DNA from: Nostoc foliaceum FACHB-393
Lineage (GTDB): Bacteria > Cyanobacteriota > Cyanobacteriia > Cyanobacteriales > Nostocaceae
Direction: 5' to 3'
Assembly (NCBI RefSeq): GCF_014698505.1
Contig: NZ_JACJTD010000022.1
Span: 62,001-126,000 of the forward strand
Length of the DNA stretch: 64,000 bases
Shown: positions 56,239 through 64,000 of the stretch, in pieces
Layout: every line of letters begins with the position of its first letter
How positions within the stretch are numbered: the stretch's first letter is position 1
The notes under the pieces: generated by a model
The model's database searches: none
Seen by the model: only the letters and a program-made list of their open reading frames with translations
Told to the model about the DNA's origin: nothing
Translations under genes and position numbers: made by a program

Positions 56239-56280
56239 TTAGTTCTAGTTACTTTTATAATTTAATATAGCTAGAACTAA
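56239..56280. promoter_or_regulatory. GTTCTAG inverted-repeat element, copy 2
   Basis: Arms TTAGTTCTAG and CTAGAACTAA (10 bp each) lie 22 bp apart, immediately upstream of the Cys-rich gene. In inverse orientation it matches copy 1. The arm centres are about three helical turns apart, as for a repressor that bridges two sites. Confidence 0.5.
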
Positions 56281-56375
56281 GTAGAGTTATTTCCTATGGG
56301 GTTATGGGCGAGATAAACGATGTTAGGATTTTTGCACCTGAGCAAGATATTACGCTTGCGGGGCTACAACTTGGG

Positions 56376-57524
56376 CTATGATGCAGATAGAATAAGCCTC
56401 ATAGCTCTTTCTCCTTGCTGATAATACTTACGCTTATTAGGACTTAATCTCAATAATTTGGTGACTAACTCATAAGAATTTTCCATGAAATTGACCCAAT
56501 TGTGGCCATAAAGACCAATATAAAAACTACTATGTCGTCGAACAATCCGCCCAGATTCTTTAATTCGACCGACATATTTTTGGACACCTTTATGTTTAAT
56601 TTTTTGACCAGATATAGTTGCAGCCGTATAGGCAAGTGATATTAACAATATTAAAGAAATTAACCGTTGCCCTGATACATTAGTTTCTTCCAAATTATAG
56701 CCTCCACTCTTAAAATCGCGGAACATCTCTTCAATATCAAAACGTTGTTTATAAGCAATAATCGCTGAATCTAAATTATCTAAATTAGTTAGGATAAACC
56801 AGCCCTCCTCCGGCGCAACTCCAAAGCGTTTCCGTTTCCATTTAGCCGCAAGATTAAAGCTAATAAATCCTGTAGCTTTTGTATATTTAATACCTTGATA
56901 AAAAAATGAGACTCCAGGCGATAGACCTGAATTTTTTAATTGGAGCCAGATTTCTGGTTCTATTTCTATAAAAGCATCTTTTTTTATGCGTAAACAAAAG
57001 TATACTTTCTGCTCTGTGAGCCAGTTAGCAAGCTTTATCGAACAAAATTCCCGGTCTCCTAACACTACAGATTTATAATTATTGAAAATCGGTAATACTT
57101 TCTTAAATACTGTTTCTTGTTCATCAAAATTACTCGAACCTAACTTGTCTAACAACTCAAAATATATTGGGATAGACCTCTTATCCCAAACTATGCTGAT
57201 CATTAATAAATTAATACATCCCCAATTAGTCCTATCTATTACTAAATAAACAACTTGATTTAAAGGAAAATATATTTCTAGCCAACTTTTAATAATTGGG
57301 AACCATATTTCTTCAACATTTATATAATTTAAAGATAAGAATCGTTGGATTTTCTTTCTTCTACTTTCAAATAATATTGGTATAGGTAAACCAGTAGCCA
57401 ATGCTTCAAGGCTTACAGTTTTTATTGATTGTAATAAATTTATCAGAATTTTTAGTAATAAATATTCTGCACGTCCCAATTCTCGCTTGAGGTTTGTCTC
57501 GTAGAATTCTGGTAACATTATCAT
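56376..57524 (-). mobile_element. IS4-family-type transposase, apparently intact
   Basis: 382 residues. DDE-type residues: D in VIDRTNW, D in VLGDREF, and the E of the IS4 YREK motif, YKQRFDIEEMFRDFK. The N-terminal helical domain and the full length argue for an intact enzyme. Its ends could not be defined by eye: no clear terminal inverted repeats or target duplication are visible, so only the gene is given. It lies head-to-head with a second, truncated transposase. Confidence 0.85.
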
Positions 57525-57571
57525 TAAATAGAGCTTGTTGCGAATAAAGGCTCTTTTTCTTTTACCACAAA

Positions 57572-58300
57572 TTGCTACACTCTTTGCAATATAAGCATTC
57601 TAAACCATTTTGTCCCCCCGCAAGGTTTAATTTAGCTGATGTTGAAACTTGGCACTCTCCCGACGAAACAACACAAATTCAGCAGACAACCCGTAAAGGT
57701 CGTCTTTTAAACATTACCATACTCGCTTGGCATCAAATGTTGATGAGGGGAACCAAGCACCAAAAAATGTACCGTCATCCCTTCACTCTGATTAGGATTC
57801 ATGTAAATGATGATACTGACAATTCTCTCTGGAAACCCATGTGGTTAATTGTCATAGGTGAGCAACGTGGAGAAATCTCACCTACAGTTGCAAACCATTG
57901 CTATAGACAAAGGTTTGATATTGAACATATGCTGCGATTTAGCAAGCAGCGTTTGTTGATGACGAAGTTTCAAACTCCAGATGTTGAACACGAGGAAAAT
58001 TGGATACGTTTAGTAATGCTTGCTTACGCACAACTTTGGGCGGCAAAGGATTTAGCAACACACTTACCTAGACCCTGGGAGCGTTATTTAAAACCTCAAA
58101 GTGATACAATCATGACTCCCAGTACTGTGCAACGCAATTTTCCGAGAATTATTTCTGAGATTGGTACACCCGCTCGTTCTCCCAAAAACCGAGGAAATTC
58201 AATCGGTCGAGTTCAAGGTCAGACTCAAACGCAACGCACTAAGCACCCTGTGTTCAAAAAGCAGTCAAAATCAACACCTGATAAACAAAAAGCCGCGTAA
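57572..58300 (+). pseudogene. 5'-truncated IS4-type transposase
   Basis: The first 15 or so codons look non-homologous; from ARFNLADVETWH onward it reads like the C-terminal half of an IS4/IS701-like transposase, with YRQRFDIEHMLRFSKQRL as the YREK segment and a Lys/Pro/Gln-rich tail. The catalytic Asp residues of the N-terminal half are missing. It is probably cut off by the neighbouring insertion or a deletion, and should not be active alone. Confidence 0.75.
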
Positions 58301-58379
58301 ATTTTCTTAGGCTTTAGCCGTTTAACTCAGTTAGACTCAGTTTGTAAAATAACTGGGGTAATTTCTGATGACTAGTTTT

Positions 58380-58408
58380 TTTGTTCGCGAGTGTGACTCG
58401 CGAACAAA
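58380..58408. terminator. Perfect 13-bp hairpin after the transposase
   Basis: Arms TTTGTTCGCGAGT and ACTCGCGAACAAA around GTG. It follows TTTTT and precedes TCTTTTTG, so it can act as a terminator in both directions. It could also mark an insertion-sequence end. Confidence 0.55.
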
Positions 58409-58663
58409 CTTCTTTTTGTCCAAAGTTCAAATATAAAGCTCATCGAGTAGATCCATGTAATTTCTAAAATTTTGTGTCATAAGATAATTATCGGACAAAC
58501 TTATGTGTATTGTGTACAGTTTTTCACCTCAGTCTTCATACGCGACGTAAGGGTAATGTATCGCCTGGGCAACTGTCTTTATTGTGAGAGTTATGTTGTT
58601 AAAATTATATTTTAGCAGATATTGCAGAACTGCAAAAATGCAAAACAATGTAAAATTGTTATA

Positions 58664-58707
58664 TTACTTTCTTGTGACAAAACAAGAGTTATGTCACAAG
58701 AAAGTAA
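58664..58707. promoter_or_regulatory. 15-bp inverted repeat upstream of small genes
   Basis: TTACTTTCTTGTGAC (58664-58678) and its exact inverse (58693-58707) are separated by 14 bp. It lies 49 bp before a gene start. It may be an operator or an attenuator. The remaining 58409-58756 stretch shows no gene. Confidence 0.45.
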
Positions 58708-58756
58708 AATTATAGAATTAGCTAACTAATTGTGAAACAAAATCTAACTTTTGATT

Positions 58757-59086
58757 ATGTGCATAGATGAAACGATAGTATCTGATATTAAAGAAGCTGT
58801 AGCTAGAGTCTCTTGCTATTTAGATGATTTTGGCAGTCATATTAGCCACTTAGATTTTTCAATTGAAAATTTAGAAGATTTAAAAGAAGAATTTGCAGAA
58901 GGAACTGATAAAGATTCAATCGATACTTATTTGTACATTGCATTATCCCGAATAAAATCTACTAAAAATCGACTAGAAGAAGATATTAAAATTGTTAAAA
59001 GTTATTTAACTTATTTTATTGAATCCTCTAGTAAAATACCTGAATTTACTTACGATTATGAAAAAAATAAAATCGAAAATAGATAA
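58757..59086 (+). CDS. Small coiled-coil hypothetical protein
   Basis: 109 residues, acidic and almost entirely helical (FSIENLEDLKEEFAEG and SRIKSTKNRLEEDIKI), with no signal peptide. The ATG at 58757 is preferred over a TTG two codons earlier. No good ribosome site is seen. The end overlaps the next gene by 29 bp, which suggests coupled translation. Family unknown. Confidence 0.45.
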   Translation: MCIDETIVSDIKEAVARVSCYLDDFGSHISHLDFSIENLEDLKEEFAEGTDKDSIDTYLYIALSRIKSTKNRLEEDIKIVKSYLTYFIESSSKIPEFTYDYEKNKIENR

Positions 59087-59216
59087 AAATCAGTTTGATG
59101 AAATTAAATGCCCGGCTTGTGGTAGAACTGAAGGAGTTGAAATAATAGATGAATATGAAGGAAAAGAAATTCTTCGAGCTTGTGACTGCTGCTATGGTAG
59201 AGGCGTTGTTCATTGA
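59058..59216 (+). CDS. Small zinc-ribbon protein
   Basis: 52 residues with CPACG and, 23 residues later, CDCCYGRG, giving a C-x2-C / C-x-C-C metal knuckle like DnaJ-type or zinc-ribbon domains. It starts inside the preceding gene (29-bp overlap). Such proteins bind nucleic acids or stabilise complexes; no specific role is evident. Confidence 0.5.
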   Translation: MKKIKSKIDKNQFDEIKCPACGRTEGVEIIDEYEGKEILRACDCCYGRGVVH

Positions 59217-59235
59217 CGAAAAGATTTGATTAAAA

Positions 59236-59471
59236 ATGACGAAATATAAGTTTTCAATTATGCAACTAAAAGAATTTATTCGTCGCTACGGCAAGAAGAT
59301 ATTTTTTCGCCTAAAGGTGCAACATTTGAAGCTGATAATTTTGCTGAATTAGCAAGACATATTTATGCAGAAGTTTTCTATTGTGAGCAGCCTAGAATAA
59401 TACTTAGTGGCGATAAATACTGCGAGATAGATGCTTATGTTATTAATGCTGGGGCTGATTCTTCTTCATAA
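59236..59471 (+). pseudogene. Small gene with a frameshift
   Basis: From ATG at 59236 the frame reads MTKYKFSIMQLKEFIRRYGKK; near 59300 the coding signal moves to another frame, DIFSPKGATFEADNFAELAR continuing to SGDKYCEIDAYVINAGA and TAA at 59469-59471. Joined, they give a plausible protein of about 78 residues. Either the gene is broken or there is a sequence error in the run of Ts. Family unknown. Confidence 0.4.
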
Positions 59472-59488
59472 AATATAAAATAAAAGTT

Positions 59489-59743
59489 ATGCCTAAAAAA
59501 AATGTCTGGGTAGTATTTGGTCACTTTCTAGATTTAAATTACTATTACGTATCAAATACTGAATGGACTTTTGAAATAGAAGAAGCTTGCTTATTTAAAA
59601 CCAAGGAATTAGCCGAAAGCACAATAGGTAGGCTAAAAACTTATGAGAAAAAGAATCTAGACTTTCACGGAATCAACCCAGATAGCTTGTCTGTTGAACG
59701 CACCTGGCTTGAAGTTAGCGAATTTCTGCATTTTACGGTTTAA
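59489..59743 (+). CDS. Small hypothetical protein
   Basis: 84 residues, with mixed helix and strand and many aromatic residues (VWVVFGHFLDLNYYYVSNTE). No signal peptide or membrane helix. It may be cotranscribed with the small genes upstream. No homolog is recognised. The 59744-60003 stretch downstream has only a 28-codon frame at 59818-59904 without a ribosome site. Confidence 0.4.
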   Translation: MPKKNVWVVFGHFLDLNYYYVSNTEWTFEIEEACLFKTKELAESTIGRLKTYEKKNLDFHGINPDSLSVERTWLEVSEFLHFTV

Positions 59744-60003
59744 TTCATCTCTAACAAATACGAGCGCAAAAAATTGTACTTTTGATGCTTAGACACCAAT
59801 AGACAAAACAATTTTTTATGCCCCACAAATCCACAAATAGCTGCCCCCTTCACATCCAGCTAGACAAAGAACCCGGATTGCTAAACGAAATTTTTAAAAC
59901 CTAAACTGTTTAGTTTGCACTTGGTGACAACTTCGCCAACAGTGTCTTTGCCAGTCCTACCCCTAATTTTGAGTAGATTAAACTCTCTCTATCTACAGAT
60001 TTA

Positions 60004-61512
60004 CTATTGCTCAATACCTCTTTGCGATCGCTGTTGATTGATTAATGCTTGTTGGGTAAAGAAACGCAGGCTTTCAATCTGCTCGATTTCGTTTGTTGTT
60101 AGTCGAGTTGGTATCTCTTCGTACCAGTTTCCCTGACTGTAGCAGGTTTGCATCACAGAAGTATTATCCCCATGACGGTAAACAGTCAGAATATTGGCAT
60201 CCAAGCTGGCACTCAATTCCTGTCCCTTGATACGGAAATTATTGGTAACAAGCATATAGTCAGTGATTGTAGAAGGCAGATGTTTGAGGTTAGAAGGGAG
60301 AAGGTTAGGAAAAGGGGGAGTAGGGGAAGATTGCTCTTGCAGGATTTGTTGAGCAGTGGATAGACGGTTTTCTTCTGAAATATCCTGTTGTGGGTGCTGT
60401 TCCTTCAGATGCGGCTGTACTTTTTTCTTAACCTTATTTGCTTCCGACGTGGGTTTATCTTCTAATTTTGGTTGTATTGTCGAAATTTGATCTGGATAAT
60501 TACTATTTATTACTTTTGTACTCTCAAGTATTTTGGAGTTACTATCGGTATCGCCATTACCATCACTTCTACTGCTGCTAGTAGGTTTATCAGCATACAA
60601 ATACTCATTATTACTTATAGTATTAATATTTATGCGGTTAATTGCTCTGGCTTTAGCTTGTTGAATTACTTCTTTATCTTTCTCTTGGTCGTATGTTATT
60701 CCGTATTCAGACAGCAGTTTGTTCCAACTATAGGGTTTGTATACTTGATAACCAGCGATTTTCACATCATTATGGATGTAGGTAAAGCCTAGTAGTTCCT
60801 CCCCCCGCATCTTAGGCAATACCCCAATGTTGTTTTCCTCCAAGCGTTGGATGAACGTGGAGACAGTGGGACTATCCTTGATGGCTTCCCCTATTGCTTG
60901 GCGAATAATTTCCTTACTTGTTGGGGTTTTGTGATTACTGTTGACTGCTCTAATACTTTTCGAGCGGTTGGGGCTGGTGAGTGCAGTTATGCCATACTCT
61001 TGCTGTAACTTAGAGGCGACGGCTTCATTCGTTGTCGGTGTCACCTCTAATCCTAGTTCCGCCGCGATGCGTCTAGTTGAGACTTGGGAGTTGAAATAAT
61101 CATAGGAATCATTAACTAAACTGCCATCTAACCGAATTCGGGAGGTAATTATGTGCAGGTGTTCATGGCCGCGATCGCGGTGGCGTACTGCAACGAACTG
61201 ACTCGTAGCTGCTACAGATGATTCTTCCTTGGGCAAGTATCCCATATCTTTGAGATATTCCCTTGCTACATAGCTGTACTGACTGTCCGACAAATGCTCG
61301 TGGTAGTTAGGGCGGTGTGCTATTGAGATAATGAGGTGGGCACACTGCCGTTTAACTGCTTTTTTGGTGTACTTGATGTTGAGAAACTGCTGGTTGAATT
61401 CATCGGGGTTTGTTCCCATCATATTAGTATCGACAATCCCAGCATCATCTTTCCCCAAGACATACTTGAGCGTGTCGAGAAAATTCGGTTTTTTATAAAT
61501 GACGGGAATCAA
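60004..61512 (-). CDS. Relaxase/mobilization nuclease (MOBP-like)
   Basis: 502 residues. The N-terminus (MIPVIYKKPNFLDTLKYVLG) is typical of the PF03432 relaxase family and holds the probable catalytic Tyr 17. Metal-binding His residues lie in RHRDRGHEHLHIITSR (H111, H116, H118, H120). The C-terminal half is a linker with low complexity. The only start that keeps the conserved N-terminus is a TTG at 61512. Role: nicks one strand at oriT and carries it into the recipient. It follows a MobC-like gene by 41 bp. No coupling protein or type IV secretion genes lie in the window, so the element is mobilizable at least. Confidence 0.85.
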   Translation of the reverse strand: MIPVIYKKPNFLDTLKYVLGKDDAGIVDTNMMGTNPDEFNQQFLNIKYTKKAVKRQCAHLIISIAHRPNYHEHLSDSQYSYVAREYLKDMGYLPKEESSVAATSQFVAVRHRDRGHEHLHIITSRIRLDGSLVNDSYDYFNSQVSTRRIAAELGLEVTPTTNEAVASKLQQEYGITALTSPNRSKSIRAVNSNHKTPTSKEIIRQAIGEAIKDSPTVSTFIQRLEENNIGVLPKMRGEELLGFTYIHNDVKIAGYQVYKPYSWNKLLSEYGITYDQEKDKEVIQQAKARAINRININTISNNEYLYADKPTSSSRSDGNGDTDSNSKILESTKVINSNYPDQISTIQPKLEDKPTSEANKVKKKVQPHLKEQHPQQDISEENRLSTAQQILQEQSSPTPPFPNLLPSNLKHLPSTITDYMLVTNNFRIKGQELSASLDANILTVYRHGDNTSVMQTCYSQGNWYEEIPTRLTTNEIEQIESLRFFTQQALINQQRSQRGIEQ

Positions 61513-61553
61513 ATTGAGGGAGTTTAAAGTGGATATATAGAACCTGTAATGCC

Positions 61554-61940
61554 TTATTTATCTTGGCTTGAGGGTGATTTGTCTGGAACGTCTAGGTTAA
61601 ATGCAGCAGCTATGGTCTGATCTACGAGTGCGATCGCATTATTGACAGTATCCAAAATTTGCTGGTTGTTTGTTTCCTTTGCTAAGTGAGATAACATCAT
61701 CAGTTCGCTTTTGAGGTTTCCAGCAGTCGCACGGATAGTTATCAAGTCGGCAGATGGTTTTGCCGTTAGTACCCGCCTTAACCCACAGGAACGTAAATAC
61801 TCAGATGTAGTTACCCCTGTGGCGATCGCTTTTTCCTCAATGGTAGTTTTCTCTTGCTCAAAGAGGTATACCTTGATAGATTTGGTTCGCTTTATGGAGT
61901 TACTTACCATACCTTCTTTCACTGCGGGACTGAGTGGCAT
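61554..61940 (-). CDS. MobC-like relaxosome accessory protein
   Basis: About 128 residues from the ATG at 61940; an upstream TTG (61988) and an internal ATG (61910) are alternatives. RTKSIKVYLFEQEKTTIEEK and TTSEYLRSCGLRRVL give the ribbon-helix-helix-plus-MobC pattern of proteins that open oriT DNA and recruit the relaxase. A helical C-terminus follows. Its placement just upstream of the relaxase is standard for mobilization modules. Confidence 0.75.
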   Translation of the reverse strand: MPLSPAVKEGMVSNSIKRTKSIKVYLFEQEKTTIEEKAIATGVTTSEYLRSCGLRRVLTAKPSADLITIRATAGNLKSELMMLSHLAKETNNQQILDTVNNAIALVDQTIAAAFNLDVPDKSPSSQDK

Positions 61941-61988
61941 AGTTAGAGACTGCACTGAGGGACTTGGGGATAACCGGAAATCTGACAA

Positions 61989-62856
61989 CAGTGTGTGGTT
62001 TCAATTGCGGGCAATATCGCTGCTATTTTTGGTATAAACTATATTGCATTTAGATGCCGACAGTGAGAGTACTGTAACTATTGTGATATTAATACCATGA
62101 GGTTAATATCTTGTGGTTCATTTTGTAATTGACACTGAAGCCCTAAACCTTATTGTTAATTCTGCAATTGCTGGGATGTAGTGATTGTATGGATTATATG
62201 GCTATGTCGCCAGCGTGCGAACCGACAGGTAGGCGCTTCTGGAGCAGACGCTACGCGATAGCGTTCGCGTAGCGGGTACTATCCATCATCGTGGATTCAA
62301 TTATACGTAATTACAATTATTTATAGGTATTATTTTTTAATCTGTTTATTTATCAAACAGTAAATATAGGACAAAAGTAGTATTTTGTACTACAAGATAA
62401 GACGATTGGTATTAAAGGACTGTCAATTAATCTAGTTTATTGATAATAACTTTAGTGATAAAATGACCCTACTAAACATACCTTGTTTTAGTTACAGGAC
62501 TGTACGGCGACAGCAATAGTCTGTTGTGGAATGCGACTGAAGTAAATGCTTGTGCAGAGTGGGTTGTGGGGTTATATCCTAAGTTGATTAACTTCGACAT
62601 AATGCTGAAATAATTGGGTTAATTTGCCCTCAGAATACCTCAATTATGGGATTGTTAGAGTTTATTTTTCAGTTAATTATTTATTTTGATTGACAAAAAT
62701 CAAACCCAATTTCACTTAATTGGGGTAATTAGTGTGTCAATTGGGGTAGTTCGGAGTAAATACGGGGGTGAGTTCTCCCACCGTATGGTTAAAGTAAGAG
62801 TATTGACAAATAGCTTACTGAGAAGCTTGATTTGCACGTTATATAGAAGAGAAGTT
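61989..62856. other. Long non-coding region between divergent mob and RHH genes
   Basis: About 870 bp without a supported gene, upstream of mobC. It contains an inverted repeat GATATTAA (62085-62092) / TTAATATC (62103-62110), a run of GCGTAGCG-type repeats near 62250, and the repeats at 62718-62748. This is the usual place for oriT in mobC-relaxase modules, but the nick site could not be recognised. Confidence 0.45.
62718..62748 (+). repeat. AATTGGGGTA direct repeats, 21-bp period
   Basis: AATTGGGGTA at 62718-62727 and 62739-62748 are exact copies two helical turns apart. Related GGGGTAATT occurs near 63911. They lie about 110 bp upstream of the RHH-like gene and could be operator sites for it, or iterons of a replication origin. 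Confidence 0.45.
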
Positions 62857-63435
62857 ATGGCAAGAGCGAGTAAGCCAGCTGATTCGGTTGAGTTGGCGCG
62901 TATCATGCGGAATAAAGATATGGAGGACGGTATAGTAATTAGTTATCTCCAGTCGAAGAAGCGAGGGCAAACTGAGTTAGTATGTGAGGCGCTGCGGGCG
63001 TATTACCTACCATTTGCGCTATCTGCTGCTGGGGTATCTGGTGTTGAATTGCAGTCAGCCCTCCATGATGCGATCGCGCAACTTGAAGTTCAGATCATTA
63101 AGATGAAACGGACGTTTGGGATGGAGAGGTTGCCCCAGATAGTTCTTGTTAATCCTCATAGTGGAGTTTTCTCGCAAGGTGCAACTGGGTTACAACCAAC
63201 AGTTGGAACTAATGGTATGGAAATAACTCCTATTTCAGCTAATTCGGTTCCCCCTTCAGTTTCTTTTTTTGATTCCACTGGGCCAAGTCCTGTGTCGTTA
63301 CCTGTTGCGACAGAACCAGTCGGATCAAATGTTTTGGAAGAAGATTCCGAAGATGATGGGTTCTTTAATGATGACGAGGATGATCCAATTTCTAAGGCAG
63401 AAATAGAAGTTGATGCAGGATTTCGTCTGGAGTGA
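62857..63435 (+). CDS. Plasmid DNA-binding-like protein with acidic tail
   Basis: About 192 residues from the ATG at 62857 (MARASKPADSVELARIM), with a purine-rich site AGAAGAG before it. A longer frame upstream has no protein-like start. VISYLQSKKRGQTELVCEALRAYYLPFAL resembles a ribbon-helix-helix-type DNA-binding region. A Ser/Pro/Val linker and a strongly acidic tail (EEDSEDDGFFNDDEDD) follow. Such proteins control plasmid copy number, partition or mobilization. The direct repeats upstream fit autoregulation. Confidence 0.5.
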   Translation: MARASKPADSVELARIMRNKDMEDGIVISYLQSKKRGQTELVCEALRAYYLPFALSAAGVSGVELQSALHDAIAQLEVQIIKMKRTFGMERLPQIVLVNPHSGVFSQGATGLQPTVGTNGMEITPISANSVPPSVSFFDSTGPSPVSLPVATEPVGSNVLEEDSEDDGFFNDDEDDPISKAEIEVDAGFRLE

Positions 63436-64000
63436 GGGAATTATGAGGATATGGGTGGTTAGGTGTTGAAGAAAAGCGTACTCTCTGCCTTTGCTTGTGA
63501 TACTTGTGTAAGTCCTGTGCTTGTCCTGTTTGTTTGTCGTTGTAGGCAATATCTCCTGAAGTGCGATCGCCTGGCGCTGTTGTTAGGAGATGCTTTTCAC
63601 CTCTCCATTGGGCGCATTTAGAAGGAGTTTTTCCTCAAGCACCTGCACTGCATTCCTCAAAGTTTCTATGAAACCATTTCAGCCATACATTTGGTCAAAC
63701 CCTTTGGTCGAGTGCATCAACAGTATTTGACCGAACTGGAAAGGCGATCGCATTCTAGTTTTAGAGGTGCGATCGCCTGGAATAATCACTTTATATATCT
63801 CATCTGTAAAAGCTACAATCAAAAATTTGACAGCAAAGCAAATGTGTAATTAACCCCATTTGACATACCTTGTTATTGACCAAGACTGCACAATTACGAT
63901 ACTTTTTACTGGGGTAATTGCGGGGATGGTTGAGGTAATACGGGGTGTGATCATAACAATCGCATTGTTTGAACTACAGCTAAAAAGGTAATTTTATTTA
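63436..64000. other. Terminal stretch with HIP1 sites, no gene seen
   Basis: Several GCGATCGC sites (near 63561, 63743 and 63769) and a GGGGTAATT near 63911 are visible. I found no reading frame or structured repeat that I would support. Confidence 0.4.

Noticed and set aside
59818..59904. 28-codon frame upstream of the relaxase end
   Set aside because: No ribosome site, no family, and compositionally unremarkable.

Overview
The window looks like DNA from a filamentous, Nostoc-like cyanobacterium. The HIP1 octamer GCGATCGC recurs throughout. The protein families are typical of that group: an SLH/OprB iron-uptake-type porin, an RppA/RppB two-component pair, PxcA/CemA, DUF2808, CbtB and a cyanobacterial sigma-70. 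Dispersed repeats typical of these genomes also occur. A relaxase, a MobC-like protein, two ParA-like ATPases, a very large multidomain protein and transposases at the right end point to a plasmid or an integrated mobile element. The sequence alone does not settle which.

Left part (about 0.6-41 kb): a metal and envelope stress region. It holds a response regulator, histidine kinase and TolC in one operon; a porin; a small secreted repeat protein; four DUF2808 paralogs; a PxcA-like protein; an ACR3/BASS-type carrier; a DUF190-CDF operon; a His-rich lipoprotein next to an HME-type RND pump; an Nramp transporter; a divergent ArsR/SmtB regulator and P1B ATPase pair; a second RND pump with its adaptor and a methyltransferase between them; a MOP-family exporter paired with an SbnA/CysK-like enzyme; and CbtB with copper/cobalt-type membrane proteins. 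Several genes here are broken: BNR protein fragments, an MFS transporter and a small membrane protein.

The main finding in this half is a direct repeat, ATGAAAT-N4-ATGAAAT (11-bp period), present as ten perfect copies and one near-perfect copy. It lies upstream of the regulator itself, the porin, the DUF2808 genes, the pxcA-like gene, the first RND pump, the RND adaptor and perhaps the SbnA-like gene, always in the same orientation relative to the gene. In several cases it sits where a -35 box would be. This is the architecture expected for an OmpR/PhoB-type activator, so I propose one regulon run by the RppA-like regulator encoded here.

Right part (about 42-64 kb): plasmid or conjugative functions. 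Two tandem ParA-like ATPases (the second lacking the signature lysine) and a small membrane protein run rightward. Leftward genes include a NarL-type regulator with Asn at the phosphorylation position, a 256-residue protein, and a 2623-residue polyvalent protein. Reading that large protein by eye, I see an RNA-polymerase/RdRP-like double-barrel region with a DYDGD motif, an AlkB-like 2OG-Fe(II) oxygenase, an ASCH-like segment, a NADAR-like segment and a SLOG-like Rossmann segment. It is the best candidate for a little-described system. Beyond it lie a YozE-like protein, a Cys-rich hypothetical, an intact IS4-type transposase beside a truncated one, several small genes, and a mobC/relaxase pair facing a long non-coding region that could hold oriT.

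No tRNA, rRNA or CRISPR array was seen.
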